The notes below the pieces were generated by a model that was given only the letters and a program-made list of their open reading frames with translations, made no database searches and had not been told where the DNA came from. From the NCBI GenBank assembly GCA_021808985.1, contig JAKBAQ010000020.1:1-20703 (forward strand): a stretch of 20,703 nucleotides of DNA, read 5' to 3'. Position 1 is the stretch's first letter; each line of letters begins with the position of its first letter. The translations under genes and the position numbers were made by a program. Below are positions 7,839 through 15,950 of this stretch, piece by piece. The DNA comes from Pseudomonadota bacterium. GTDB taxonomy: Bacteria; Pseudomonadota; Alphaproteobacteria; Acetobacterales; Acetobacteraceae.

Positions 7839-7854
7839 GCAACACTCCTGTTGC
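7839..7854. promoter_or_regulatory. Inverted repeat upstream of the porin gene
   Basis: GCAACA-CTCC-TGTTGC, a perfect six-base inverted repeat with a four-base spacer, lies about 170 bases before the porin start and 53 bases beyond the crcB stop. No T-run follows on either strand, so it fits an operator or a 5' leader hairpin better than a terminator. The rest of 7672-7906 shows no convincing promoter. Confidence 0.35.
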
Positions 7855-7906
7855 TTAAATAACACAAATTCCGACTGAAATTTAATCTGCTCCCGGCCTT
7901 TAATTT

Positions 7907-8326
7907 CTACAGGGAGTGTGCTGGGCCGGTATTGTTATTGAGCGCCGCCGCTGAGAAAAAACCAAGGCCGCAGGCCGCAAGACAGAGAATCAGGGACAGC
8001 GCGGCATAGAGGCCGGCGCGGGCGGGATGGCCGGCGCGGATGAGGTCCACGCTTTGCAGGCTGAATGATGAGAATGTTGTGAATCCGCCGCACAGGCCGA
8101 CCGTAACGAAAAGCCGCGCCTCGTAGGGGAGGACGAATCGGTCCGCGCTGCCGGTGAGCATGCCGAAAAAGCTGATGACGAAGGAGCCGAGAATGTTGAT
8201 GAGCAGCGTGCCCCAGGGAAAGGTGGGGCCGGTGAGCAGGACCATGGCGTTGCCGAGGGCGAAGCGGGCCATGCTGCCCAGCGCGCCGCCGAGGGCGACC
8301 CAGAGATAGGCGGCGATGCCGCCCAT
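7907..8326 (-). CDS. crcB: Fluoride-specific ion channel/exporter CrcB (FluC)
   Basis: A 139-residue inner-membrane protein with four hydrophobic segments, standard for this family of dual-topology dimers that let fluoride leave the cytoplasm. Visible signatures are GGALGSMARF (13-22), the conserved Asn in LINILGSF (42-49, N44) and the phenylalanine-box region GLCGGFTTFSSFS (77-89). Its ATG overlaps the purF stop by one base (TGATG), so it is translated from the purF message. No fluoride riboswitch is visible, as expected for a gene whose start lies inside the preceding gene. Its expression is therefore probably tied to purine synthesis rather than to fluoride, by inference. Confidence 0.94.
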   Translation of the reverse strand: MGGIAAYLWVALGGALGSMARFALGNAMVLLTGPTFPWGTLLINILGSFVISFFGMLTGSADRFVLPYEARLFVTVGLCGGFTTFSSFSLQSVDLIRAGHPARAGLYAALSLILCLAACGLGFFSAAALNNNTGPAHSL

Positions 8327-9777
8327 CAGCTGAGTTCGGCGAGCAGGGTGAGCTGCTCGTCGCGGGGCTCGATATGGTCGGTGAGGGCGATCGGGTAGTC
8401 GCCGGTGAAGCAGGCGTCGCAGAAGGCGGGGTTCTTGGCGTCGCGGCCGGGTTTGCCGAGGGCGCGGTAGAGACCGTCAATGGAGATGAAGGCCAGGCTG
8501 TCAACGCCGATCAGCTTCGCCATCTCCTCGACGCTGTTGCGCGCGGCGAGGAGCTTGCTGCGCTCGGGCGTGTCAATGCCGTAAAAACAGGAATAGGCGG
8601 TCGGCGGGCCGGCGATGCGCATATGGACCTCGGCGGCGCCGGCGGCGCGGACCATTTCGACGATTTTCTGGCTGGTGGTGCCGCGCACGATGGAGTCATC
8701 AACCAGCACGACGCGCTTGCCCTCCAGGATGGCGCGGTTGGCCGAGTGCTTGAGGCGCACGCCAAGATGGCGGATCTGGTCGGTCGGCTCGATGAAGGTG
8801 CGGCCGACATAATGGTTGCGGATGATGCCAAGCTCGAAGGCGACACCGCTGGCCTCGGCGAAGCCCATGGCGGCGGGGACGCCGGAATCGGGGACCGGGA
8901 CAATGACATCGGCGGCGGCCGGGGCCTCCTTGGCCAGTTGCGCGCCGATGAGCTTGCGGGCGTTGTAGACGGAGGTGCCCTCCATCACGGAATCGGGCCG
9001 GGCGAAATAGATGTATTCAAACACGCAGAAGCGCGGGCTTTGCGGCGTGAAGGGCTTGATGCTGCGCACGCCGGTATCGTCGATGAGCACGATTTCGCCG
9101 GGTTCGACGTCGCGGATGAAGTCCGCCCCGACAATGTCGAGCGCGCAGGTCTCGGAAGCGAGAATCCAGCCGGCGTTGCCATCCGCGCCGTGGACGCGGC
9201 CAAGGATGAGGGGGCGCACGCCGAGCGGGTCACGCACGCCGATGAGCTGGTTCTCGGTGAGAGCAACCAGGGAGTAGGCGCCGATGACCTGCTTGATGGC
9301 GTCGATCAGACGGTCAATGACACTGGCATAGAGGCTGATGGCGATGAGGTGGACGAAAACCTCGGAGTCCATGGTGGACTGGAACAGGCAGCCGCGGCGG
9401 GTGAGCGCCTTGCGCAGGGTGTGCGCGTTGGTGAGGTTGCCGTTATGGCCGACGGCGAAGCCGCCGAACTCAAACTCCGCGAACAGCGGCTGCACGTTGC
9501 GCAGCACGGTCTCGCCCGTGGTGGCGTAGCGGTTATGGCCGATGGCGCGGGTGCCGGGCAGGCCGGCCATGGTTTTGGCGTCGCTGTAATTGTCGCCAAC
9601 CAGGCCGAGGCCCTTGTGCGAGTGGAAGCGCACGCCATCATGCGTGACGATGCCGGTTGCCTCCTGCCCGCGATGCTGCAGCGCATGCAGGCCGAGCGCC
9701 GTTATCGCCGCCGCGTCAGTGACGTTCCAGGCACCGAATACGCCACATTCCTCATGAGGCTTGTCATCGTCGATCAC
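8326..9777 (-). CDS. purF: Amidophosphoribosyltransferase
   Basis: First committed enzyme of de novo purine synthesis (EC 2.4.2.14), making phosphoribosylamine from PRPP and glutamine. From the GTG at 9777 it is 483 residues. C11 (in EECGVFG) would be the glutaminase nucleophile exposed by removal of a ten-residue propeptide, as in the Bacillus type. HRGQEATGI and RYATTG belong to the Ntn domain; the PRPP loop is VVLVDDSIVRGTT (356-368). C251, C397, C453 and C456 match the spacing of the Bacillus-type [4Fe-4S] cluster, so this is the iron-sulfur form. A GTG at 9795 is a possible longer start, but AGAGG precedes 9777 and nothing good precedes 9795. It is preceded by cvpA and followed by overlapping crcB. 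Confidence 0.95.
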   Translation of the reverse strand: MIDDDKPHEECGVFGAWNVTDAAAITALGLHALQHRGQEATGIVTHDGVRFHSHKGLGLVGDNYSDAKTMAGLPGTRAIGHNRYATTGETVLRNVQPLFAEFEFGGFAVGHNGNLTNAHTLRKALTRRGCLFQSTMDSEVFVHLIAISLYASVIDRLIDAIKQVIGAYSLVALTENQLIGVRDPLGVRPLILGRVHGADGNAGWILASETCALDIVGADFIRDVEPGEIVLIDDTGVRSIKPFTPQSPRFCVFEYIYFARPDSVMEGTSVYNARKLIGAQLAKEAPAAADVIVPVPDSGVPAAMGFAEASGVAFELGIIRNHYVGRTFIEPTDQIRHLGVRLKHSANRAILEGKRVVLVDDSIVRGTTSQKIVEMVRAAGAAEVHMRIAGPPTAYSCFYGIDTPERSKLLAARNSVEEMAKLIGVDSLAFISIDGLYRALGKPGRDAKNPAFCDACFTGDYPIALTDHIEPRDEQLTLLAELS

Positions 9778-9881
9778 GCCGGCCTCTACCCCCACTCTGT
9801 AAGTATCGTCGCTCGCGCCTCAACTAGCGTTGTGACAGTCCGATGTCGAGAAGAGAGCGCGCATTGCTCTCCCCCGCTTTG

Positions 9882-10444
9882 CTACTGCGTGCCGAGCGCG
9901 CTGCCGGCGACCGGTTGGCGCATGAGCGCGCCGGCGCTGGGCGCGGGCTTGCCCGGCAGGGGGTCCACCTTCGGCTGGTACTGCTTGGGCAGCAGGGAAA
10001 CCAGCGCGGTGGCGCCCTGAAAGGCCAGCGGCAGGAAACGGGCGTTGCTGACCGGGGCGGGCCATTGCGCGGGCGAGACGCCCACGGACAGCGCGATATA
10101 GGCCAGGCAGACGACGAGCGCGCCGCGCGCCGCGCCAAACACCAGGCCGAGGCTGCTGTTGAGCCCGGAGAGGGCGGAATCGCGGACATAGCCGCCGATG
10201 AGGGCGCTGATGAGGCTGAGCAAGACCAGCACCACGATGAAGACGAGGGCCATGGCGCCGTAATCAACCAGGTTTTTTGGCAGGATGCTGGCCATTTCGG
10301 GCTGCACCAGGGGGTAGAGCTTCATCGCCGCGAAGGCCGCGCCGACCCAGGCGGCGACGCCCAGGGCCTCGCGCACGAAGCCGCGCACCATGGAGAAAAC
10401 CGCGGAGAGGATTACGAGCACCAGGGCCGCGGCATCAATCCAGG

Positions 10445-10448
<4 letters not shown>
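9882..10448 (-). CDS. cvpA: CvpA family inner-membrane protein
   Basis: A 188-residue membrane protein of the CvpA family, named for its requirement in colicin V production and linked in later work to envelope stress tolerance; its molecular function is not settled. Four hydrophobic segments occupy about residues 5-20, 28-45, 62-88 and 100-125, and the tail is Pro/Ala-rich and probably cytoplasmic or disordered. The placement directly before purF is the classic cvpA-purF neighbourhood. The ATG overlaps the radA stop by four bases (ATGA), and AAGGAG lies just upstream. An 104-base gap to purF holds one weak stem-loop and no clear promoter. Confidence 0.9.
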
Positions 10449-11872
<1,424 letters not shown>

Positions 11873-11873
11873 A

Positions 11874-12911
11874 TCAGCCCGGCTGCCAGCCGAAATTCTT
11901 GGTCAGGAAGGCCTGCATGGTCGCCTGCTCGGTGGAGGCGGGGTTGAGGGTGGTGAGGTTGGCGATGACCGCCGGGGCGGATTGCAGGGTGATGGAGCTG
12001 GCGCTGGCGGCGGCGGCCAGGGCGGGGGCGGTTAACGCCTCGCTGGCGGCCTGGCGCCATTGGGCGATGCTGCCCGGATCGGTGAGCCGTGGCAGGACCA
12101 TTATGAAATCAAGCCGGGCGGCGGTGGCGACGGCGCGGTAGGCGGCATCCAGGAAAGGGGAGATGCTGGGGCCGAGGGCGGTGGCGTCGGGCAGGGTGGG
12201 GAATGCCGGGTCGGGGCTGATGGTGCCGTCGGCATTTTGCAGGCCGAGGCTGAATACCGGCACGCCGCCGCTGGCCGTGAGGGGGGAGATGTCCTCGGGG
12301 ACGCCTTCGCCGCAGAAGAAGACGGCATCGACCTCGCCGGCGGTGAAGGCGTTGATTTTGGCGTCGCTCCCGCGCAGGCCGAAGGAGGGGGCCATGGGCA
12401 GGCCGAGGCGGGCCAGGGCGAGCAGGGCCGCGAGGTCGTTGCTTTGCGGCTGGTCGGCGGCCAGCTTGAGGGGGGACATGGATTTGAGGGTGTTGAGAGT
12501 GGCGGGCGCGCCGGCGGGCAGGCGCACCACCAGCACGCCGGAATTGCCGCCGGCCATCAGCGGCACCCAACGCGTGGGGTCAAAATGGACGCGCTCATCG
12601 CCGGTGAGCCAGGCGATGAGCGCGGCGCCGGGCAGGATGACGGCGGTTTTGCCGTCAGGGGCGATCAGGGCGTCGAGCCGGTTGGCGCCGGTGACGCCAT
12701 CGAGCCCGCCGACCGTCTGGGTGGTGATGGAGGGGGCGCCGGGGAATTCGGACTGCATGGCCAGCGCGCAGGCATTGCCCCAGCGGCTGGTCTGCTCGCC
12801 ATTGGGCCCGGCGACCAGCAGCGAGAGGGCGGCGGCGGCGCGGGCGCGCCCCGCGCCGAAGGGCACCAGGGAAGCCAAGGCCAATCCGCGCATCATCTGC
12901 CGGCGATTCAT
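11874..12911 (-). CDS. TctC/Bug-like periplasmic solute-binding protein
   Basis: A 345-residue exported protein with a twin-arginine-like leader (NRRQMMRG, then a hydrophobic stretch, cut near RARA at 25). The mature part follows the layout of tripartite tricarboxylate transporter receptors (TctC/Bug): an early glycine-rich ligand loop (VGGLDGVTGANRL), APDGKTAVILPG (84-95), FDPTRWVPLMAGG (110-122), and ITAGEVDA-like FTAGEVDAVF (189-198). Similarity is to the fold and segment order, so the call is moderate. No TctA or TctB membrane partner is nearby; it precedes radA by only one base. ATG 12911 is preferred over 12923 because AGAGGA lies about eleven bases before it and abuts the other. The ligand is unknown. 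Confidence 0.68.
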   Translation of the reverse strand: MNRRQMMRGLALASLVPFGAGRARAAAALSLLVAGPNGEQTSRWGNACALAMQSEFPGAPSITTQTVGGLDGVTGANRLDALIAPDGKTAVILPGAALIAWLTGDERVHFDPTRWVPLMAGGNSGVLVVRLPAGAPATLNTLKSMSPLKLAADQPQSNDLAALLALARLGLPMAPSFGLRGSDAKINAFTAGEVDAVFFCGEGVPEDISPLTASGGVPVFSLGLQNADGTISPDPAFPTLPDATALGPSISPFLDAAYRAVATAARLDFIMVLPRLTDPGSIAQWRQAASEALTAPALAAAASASSITLQSAPAVIANLTTLNPASTEQATMQAFLTKNFGWQPG

Positions 12912-12986
12912 TCGGACTACCATCCTCTTTTGGTAAAACGGCGCATCACGTTTAGCACGTATTATTAATTTAACCGGCGGACCAGC

Positions 12987-13502
12987 TTAGTCGTCATACT
13001 GAATGAGGGCTTCGATGGGAACGTCCAATTTCCCGCGGCCGTTGAGGAAGGTCAGCTCGATGAGCACGGCGGCGGCGACAACCTCGGCGCCGACATTCTG
13101 CAGGAGCTTGATCCCCGCGGCCATGGTGCCGCCGGTTGCCAGCAGGTCATCAACCACCACCACGCGCGCGCCGGGGGCGACGGCGTCTGACTGGATCTCG
13201 ATCCGGTCGGTGCCGTATTCCAGCGCATAATCAAGCCCGACGGTGGCGCCGGGCAGCTTGCCGCGCTTGCGCAGCATGACGAAGCCGCAGCCCAGCTTGA
13301 GCGCCAGGGGCGCGGCGAGCAGAAAGCCACGGCTCTCCACCCCGGCCAGCACGGTGGGGTGATAGGCGCGCACCGCGTTGGCGAGGCGGCCCATCGCCAC
13401 CTGCCAGGCGTCAGCGTCGCGCAGCAGGGTTGAGATGTCGTAAAAAAGGATCCCGGGCTTGGGGAAATCTGGGATGCCGCGGATGTGATCTTTGAGGTTC
13501 AT
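12987..13502 (-). CDS. apt: Adenine phosphoribosyltransferase
   Basis: Purine-salvage enzyme (EC 2.4.2.7) that joins adenine and PRPP to give AMP and diphosphate. The 171-residue length is normal. Family motifs: IPDFPKPGILFYDI (10-23), GVESRGF (54-60), the flexible-loop LRKRGKLPG (77-85), YALEYG (92-97) and the PRPP loop VVVVDDLLATGGT (114-126). No Shine-Dalgarno sequence precedes ATG 13502, but a promoter-like pair lies so close that transcription may begin at the ATG itself (separate entry). A 75-base gap separates it from the TctC-like gene, so co-transcription with the radA-purF genes is possible but not shown. Confidence 0.96.
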   Translation of the reverse strand: MNLKDHIRGIPDFPKPGILFYDISTLLRDADAWQVAMGRLANAVRAYHPTVLAGVESRGFLLAAPLALKLGCGFVMLRKRGKLPGATVGLDYALEYGTDRIEIQSDAVAPGARVVVVDDLLATGGTMAAGIKLLQNVGAEVVAAAVLIELTFLNGRGKLDVPIEALIQYDD

Positions 13503-13509
13503 GAGCGCG

Positions 13510-13537
13510 TCTATAGCCGACCCGCACGGCGGGGCAA
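13510..13537 (-). promoter_or_regulatory. Putative apt promoter (leaderless transcript)
   Basis: On the minus strand TTGCCC (13537-13532) and TATAGA (13515-13510) are 16 bases apart, each matching four of six consensus positions. The last -10 base is seven bases from the apt ATG at 13502, which would place the transcription start at or one base before the start codon. The absence of a Shine-Dalgarno sequence agrees. Confidence 0.45.
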
Positions 13538-13556
13538 ACCTTGACGGCGGGGCTTA

Positions 13557-13605
13557 TGCCAGGCGGCCAAGACCATGACTCATGGAGTCCGCCGGCCGCC
13601 TGGCA
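13557..13605 (-). terminator. Stem-loop abutting the moaE stop codon
   Basis: A perfect twelve-base inverted repeat (TGCCAGGCGGCC at 13557-13568, complement at 13594-13605) starts directly after the moaE TAA. Its 25-base loop contains a smaller CCATG-ACT-CATGG repeat. No T-run follows, so it is a candidate Rho-dependent or mRNA 3'-end hairpin. Confidence 0.5.
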
Positions 13606-14109
13606 TTACTCTTTGTTTTCGCGCGCGGCCGCCCCGCCAACCCCGCGCGCATTCCAGGCGGCGGCGGCGGCATCGTCAGCCGCGCGGGCGGCGACCCAGC
13701 GGCGCTCGCCGGTTTCCAGCTCCTCGGCCTTCCAGAACGGGGCGCTGGTTTTGAGATAGTCGATCAGGAATTCCACCGCGCGCAGGGCCGCGCCGCGATG
13801 GGCGCTGGCCGCGGCGACGAAGACGATGTTCTCGCCCGGCAGGAGACGGCCGATTCTGTGGATGATGGTGCAGCCGGTGAGCGCCCAGCGGGCCTGCGCG
13901 CGGGCGGCGATTTTGGATAGGGCAGCCTCGGTCATGCCTGGGTAGTGCTCCAGCGTGAGGGCGCTGACGCGCGGGCCGGCGCCCTGGCCGGCGCGCACGA
14001 TGCCGGTGAAGCTGGCGATGCCGCCGACTTCGGCGCCGGCGAGGCGGGCGAGCTCGGCGCCGGGGTTGAAATCAGCCGCCTGGACGAGGATGCGCGGTGA
14101 CTCAGCCAC
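13606..14109 (-). CDS. moaE: Molybdopterin synthase catalytic (large) subunit MoaE
   Basis: Large subunit of molybdopterin synthase, which with thiocarboxylated MoaD inserts two sulfurs into precursor Z (cPMP). From GTG 14109 it has 167 residues. It shows the MoaE core GIASFTGIVR (30-39), LEHYPGMTEAAL (53-64), HRIGRLLPGE (84-93) and the catalytic lysine pair K120 and K127 in DYLKTSAPFWKAE. The reading frame is open much further upstream, but that part is the moaD region in another frame; the GTG overlaps the moaD end by eight bases. The C-terminal tail (about 140-167) is Ala-rich and not conserved. It is the last gene of the pgsA-moaD-moaE group and is followed at once by a stem-loop. Confidence 0.93.
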   Translation of the reverse strand: MAESPRILVQAADFNPGAELARLAGAEVGGIASFTGIVRAGQGAGPRVSALTLEHYPGMTEAALSKIAARAQARWALTGCTIIHRIGRLLPGENIVFVAAASAHRGAALRAVEFLIDYLKTSAPFWKAEELETGERRWVAARAADDAAAAAWNARGVGGAAARENKE

Positions 14110-14353
14110 CGGTGACGGGCGGGAAAAAGGCCAGCTCGGCGGCGCTGTCGAGGGGGGAGTCCAGGCTGGCGAATTCCTGGCCGATGGCGCAGCGGATGAG
14201 CCGGGTGTCAGCGAAGGCCGCCGCATGGCCGGGGGAGCGGGTGCGCAGCCAGGCGATGAGGTCGCGCACCGTGAGGATGTGTTGCGGGGGGGTCAGGGTT
14301 TCCTCGGCCTGCCCTATTTTCTCGCGCAGCCAGGCGAAATAGAGCAGTTTCAT
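14102..14353 (-). CDS. moaD: Molybdopterin synthase sulfur carrier (small) subunit MoaD
   Basis: An 83-residue ubiquitin-like sulfur carrier. It starts MKLLYFAWLREKIG, a typical MoaD first strand and helix, and ends in the required Gly-Gly (TGG at 81-83), whose C-terminus is adenylated by MoeB and converted to a thiocarboxylate. FFPPVTGG is the canonical ending. The ATG directly follows the lipoprotein stop (TGA-ATG, no gap) and the 3' end overlaps moaE, so it lies in one transcription unit. The pgsA-moaD-moaE order is common in alphaproteobacteria. Confidence 0.95.
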   Translation of the reverse strand: MKLLYFAWLREKIGQAEETLTPPQHILTVRDLIAWLRTRSPGHAAAFADTRLIRCAIGQEFASLDSPLDSAAELAFFPPVTGG

Positions 14354-14782
14354 TCAGTTGCCGCTGGTGCCGGTGGAAGGGAGCGCCTGCGGCGTGGCGC
14401 CGGAGGGGATGGAGTACAGGGTGCTGTCAGCCATGCCGGAGGAGGCGTCGCTGCCCGGGGCGGGCCCCTGGCCTGGCGGATAGGGCGAGGGCAGCGAGGG
14501 TGTGTAGGACTGGCCGAGCGGCGCGTTGGCGTTTTTCTGGATGTCGCTCAGGGTTGGCATGGGCTGCACCGGGCCGGGCCAGACATTGCCGGCCTGGGGG
14601 GGAATTGGGGTGACGGCGGGGTGCTGGCCCAGGGCGCGGTGGGCGGTTTCGCTGACGGCCAGGGGCGCGTTCGGGTTGCCGAAGGGCCACAGCGTGTCAG
14701 CGGCGAAATGGCGCTCGCTCGCGCAGCCGGAGAGCAGGAGACTGAGACCCAGAACCAGAACCAGACGATGCCGCAAAACCAT
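14354..14782 (-). CDS. Predicted proline-rich lipoprotein
   Basis: A 142-residue predicted lipoprotein. Residues 1-19 form a signal peptide (positively charged MVLRHR, then LVLVLGLSLLL) ending in the lipobox LSGC, with C20 as the lipidated residue. The rest has low complexity: Pro, Gly, Ser and Ala dominate, with PPQAG (61-65), SPYPPGQGP (99-107) and SGATPQALP (127-135), and no recognisable domain. The start ATG 14782 is chosen because it opens the signal peptide, with AGGAG close by. It is inserted between pgsA and moaD and touches moaD without a gap. I do not recognise the family; an envelope-associated role is inferred from the lipobox only. Confidence 0.78.
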   Translation of the reverse strand: MVLRHRLVLVLGLSLLLSGCASERHFAADTLWPFGNPNAPLAVSETAHRALGQHPAVTPIPPQAGNVWPGPVQPMPTLSDIQKNANAPLGQSYTPSLPSPYPPGQGPAPGSDASSGMADSTLYSIPSGATPQALPSTGTSGN

Positions 14783-14856
14783 GACTCCTATGCCCTTGGG
14801 GGGATGTTTAGACGAAGCGGCGGCGGGAGGAAATGCGCCCATGGCAGGGGAAAGTT

Positions 14857-14882
14857 GCATCCGCCGCCGGCGCGGCGGATGC
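14857..14882 (-). terminator. Stem-loop directly after pgsA
   Basis: A perfect eleven-base inverted repeat with a four-base loop (arms GCATCCGCCGC and complement) begins at the base after the pgsA stop codon. The minus strand continues AACTTTCC, a poor T-run. It may limit read-through from pgsA into the lipoprotein-moaDE genes or protect the 3' end. Confidence 0.5.
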
Positions 14883-15476
14883 TCAGCCGCCGGCGCGGGG
14901 GGGGGTGACGTGGCGCAGGCCGGCGCGCAGATAATCCCAGCCGGTGATGAGGGTGAGGACGGCGGCCACCCAGAGCAATGTGCCGCCGAGCCAGGCCATG
15001 GGCAGCCAGCCGAGGCCGATGACCCGCGCGCCGCCGCCGCCCAGCAGCAGCAGGCCAAGCGCCACCATCTGCACGCCGGTCTTCCATTTGGCGAGGCGGG
15101 TGACCGGCAGGCCGATGCGCAGCTCGGCCAGATATTCGCGCAGGCCGCTCACCAGGATTTCACGCAACATGATGACGATGGCGGGGTAGATGCCCAGGCC
15201 AGGCAGGTGGCCGAAGCCGACCAGGGCCATGAGGGTCGCGCCGATGAGGAGCTTGTCGGCGATGGGGTCCAGCATGCGGCCGAAATCAGACTGCTGGGCC
15301 ATTTCGCGGGCGAGGCGGCCGTCAAGATAATCAGTTACCGCGGCGATGAGGAAGACCAGGGCCGCCATGAAATCCGCCCAGGGGGCGCCGATGGCGACGA
15401 ACAGGACGAGCAGCGGGATCGCGCCGATTCGGGACAGGGTGAGGATGTTTGGCAAATCAGTGATCATTTGGCGCAT
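14883..15476 (-). CDS. pgsA: CDP-diacylglycerol--glycerol-3-phosphate 3-phosphatidyltransferase
   Basis: Inner-membrane enzyme (EC 2.7.8.5) of anionic phospholipid synthesis, forming phosphatidylglycerophosphate from CDP-diacylglycerol. The full CDP-alcohol phosphotransferase motif is visible: D49-x2-D52-G53-x2-A56-R57-x8-G66-x3-D70-x3-D74. Several hydrophobic segments (about 16-31, 36-48, 76-90, 95-110, 130-147, 155-175) agree with a polytopic membrane protein; 197 residues is usual. The start overlaps the end of the ModE-like gene by 20 bases; ATG 15467 (MITDLPNIL) is an equally good alternative, since neither has a clear ribosome site. The upstream partner uvrC, frequent in alphaproteobacteria, is absent. 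Confidence 0.95.
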   Translation of the reverse strand: MRQMITDLPNILTLSRIGAIPLLVLFVAIGAPWADFMAALVFLIAAVTDYLDGRLAREMAQQSDFGRMLDPIADKLLIGATLMALVGFGHLPGLGIYPAIVIMLREILVSGLREYLAELRIGLPVTRLAKWKTGVQMVALGLLLLGGGGARVIGLGWLPMAWLGGTLLWVAAVLTLITGWDYLRAGLRHVTPPRAGG

Positions 15477-15864
15477 CGTAGCTGGCTTTTGGCGCGGGCG
15501 GAACCGCTAAAGCGGCTTCGATCTCGCTCAAATGCGCGGCACCGGCGCTGGCCGTGGCGGCCTCCAGGGCGCGATAGGCGGCGAGCAGATGTTCGCCCAG
15601 CGGCGTGAGCCGGGCGCCGCCGCCGCCAGCGCCGCCCTTGGTGGCCAGAACCAGCGGCTGGCGGAAGGTGGCGTTGAGGGAGTCGACCAATACCCAGGCG
15701 CGTTTGTAGCTCATGCCCATGCGCCGGCCGGCCGCGGCGATGGAGCCGGTTTGCGCGATGTGGGTTAGCAGGTCAGCCCGGCCGGGGCCGAGGATGATCT
15801 CGCCGTTGCGTTGCAGGCGCAGGCGCAGCGCCAGGGAGGATGTGGATGCGGGTGCGGGTGGCAT
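15457..15864 (-). CDS. Short ModE-like molybdate-linked transcriptional regulator
   Basis: A 135-residue protein that matches only the N-terminal winged helix-turn-helix of ModE (LysR-like DNA-binding domain). Key stretches: TGSIAAAGRRMGMSYKRAWVLVDSLN (roughly 39-64; helix-turn-helix and recognition helix) and the glycine-rich wing TKGGAGGGGARLTPLG (75-90), which is diagnostic of ModE. The two C-terminal molbindin domains that bind molybdate in full-length ModE are missing, so how it senses metal is unknown. It is divergent from the WtpABC importer, with a Mo-box-like palindrome 32 bases before its start. ATG 15864 is chosen because homologous sequence begins just after it; an open frame continues upstream to 15963 without similarity. 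Confidence 0.85.
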   Translation of the reverse strand: MPPAPASTSSLALRLRLQRNGEIILGPGRADLLTHIAQTGSIAAAGRRMGMSYKRAWVLVDSLNATFRQPLVLATKGGAGGGGARLTPLGEHLLAAYRALEAATASAGAAHLSEIEAALAVPPAPKASYDAPNDH

Positions 15865-15892
15865 GGGCGGAGCCAAGCATGATTGGCGGGAA

Positions 15893-15921
15893 TTGACGAT
15901 ATAGCCGAGCGAACATATCGT
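15893..15921 (+). promoter_or_regulatory. wtpA promoter with overlapping Mo-box-like operator
   Basis: TTGACG (15893-15898) and TATCGT (15916-15921) are 17 bases apart, a good sigma-70 promoter pointing at wtpA. The palindrome ACGATAT-N12-ATATCGT (15896-15921) covers the spacer and reaches into both hexamers. Its CG-to-CG span is 24 bases, the same as the published ModE box layout (CG-N-TATATA-N6-TATATA-N-CG), with the outer TATA parts kept. Binding there would block polymerase. Confidence 0.72.
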
Positions 15922-15950
15922 GCCCATACCTGAATTTGGAGCGAAACCAT

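Noticed and set aside
9853..9871. Stem-loop GAGAGC/GCTCTC between cvpA and purF as a terminator or purine-sensing element
   Set aside because: The stem is only six bases, no T-run follows, and nothing resembles the conserved purine riboswitch core.
8374..10020. A 548-residue plus-strand open frame opposite purF and cvpA
   Set aside because: It is an antisense shadow; purF motifs are complete on the minus strand.
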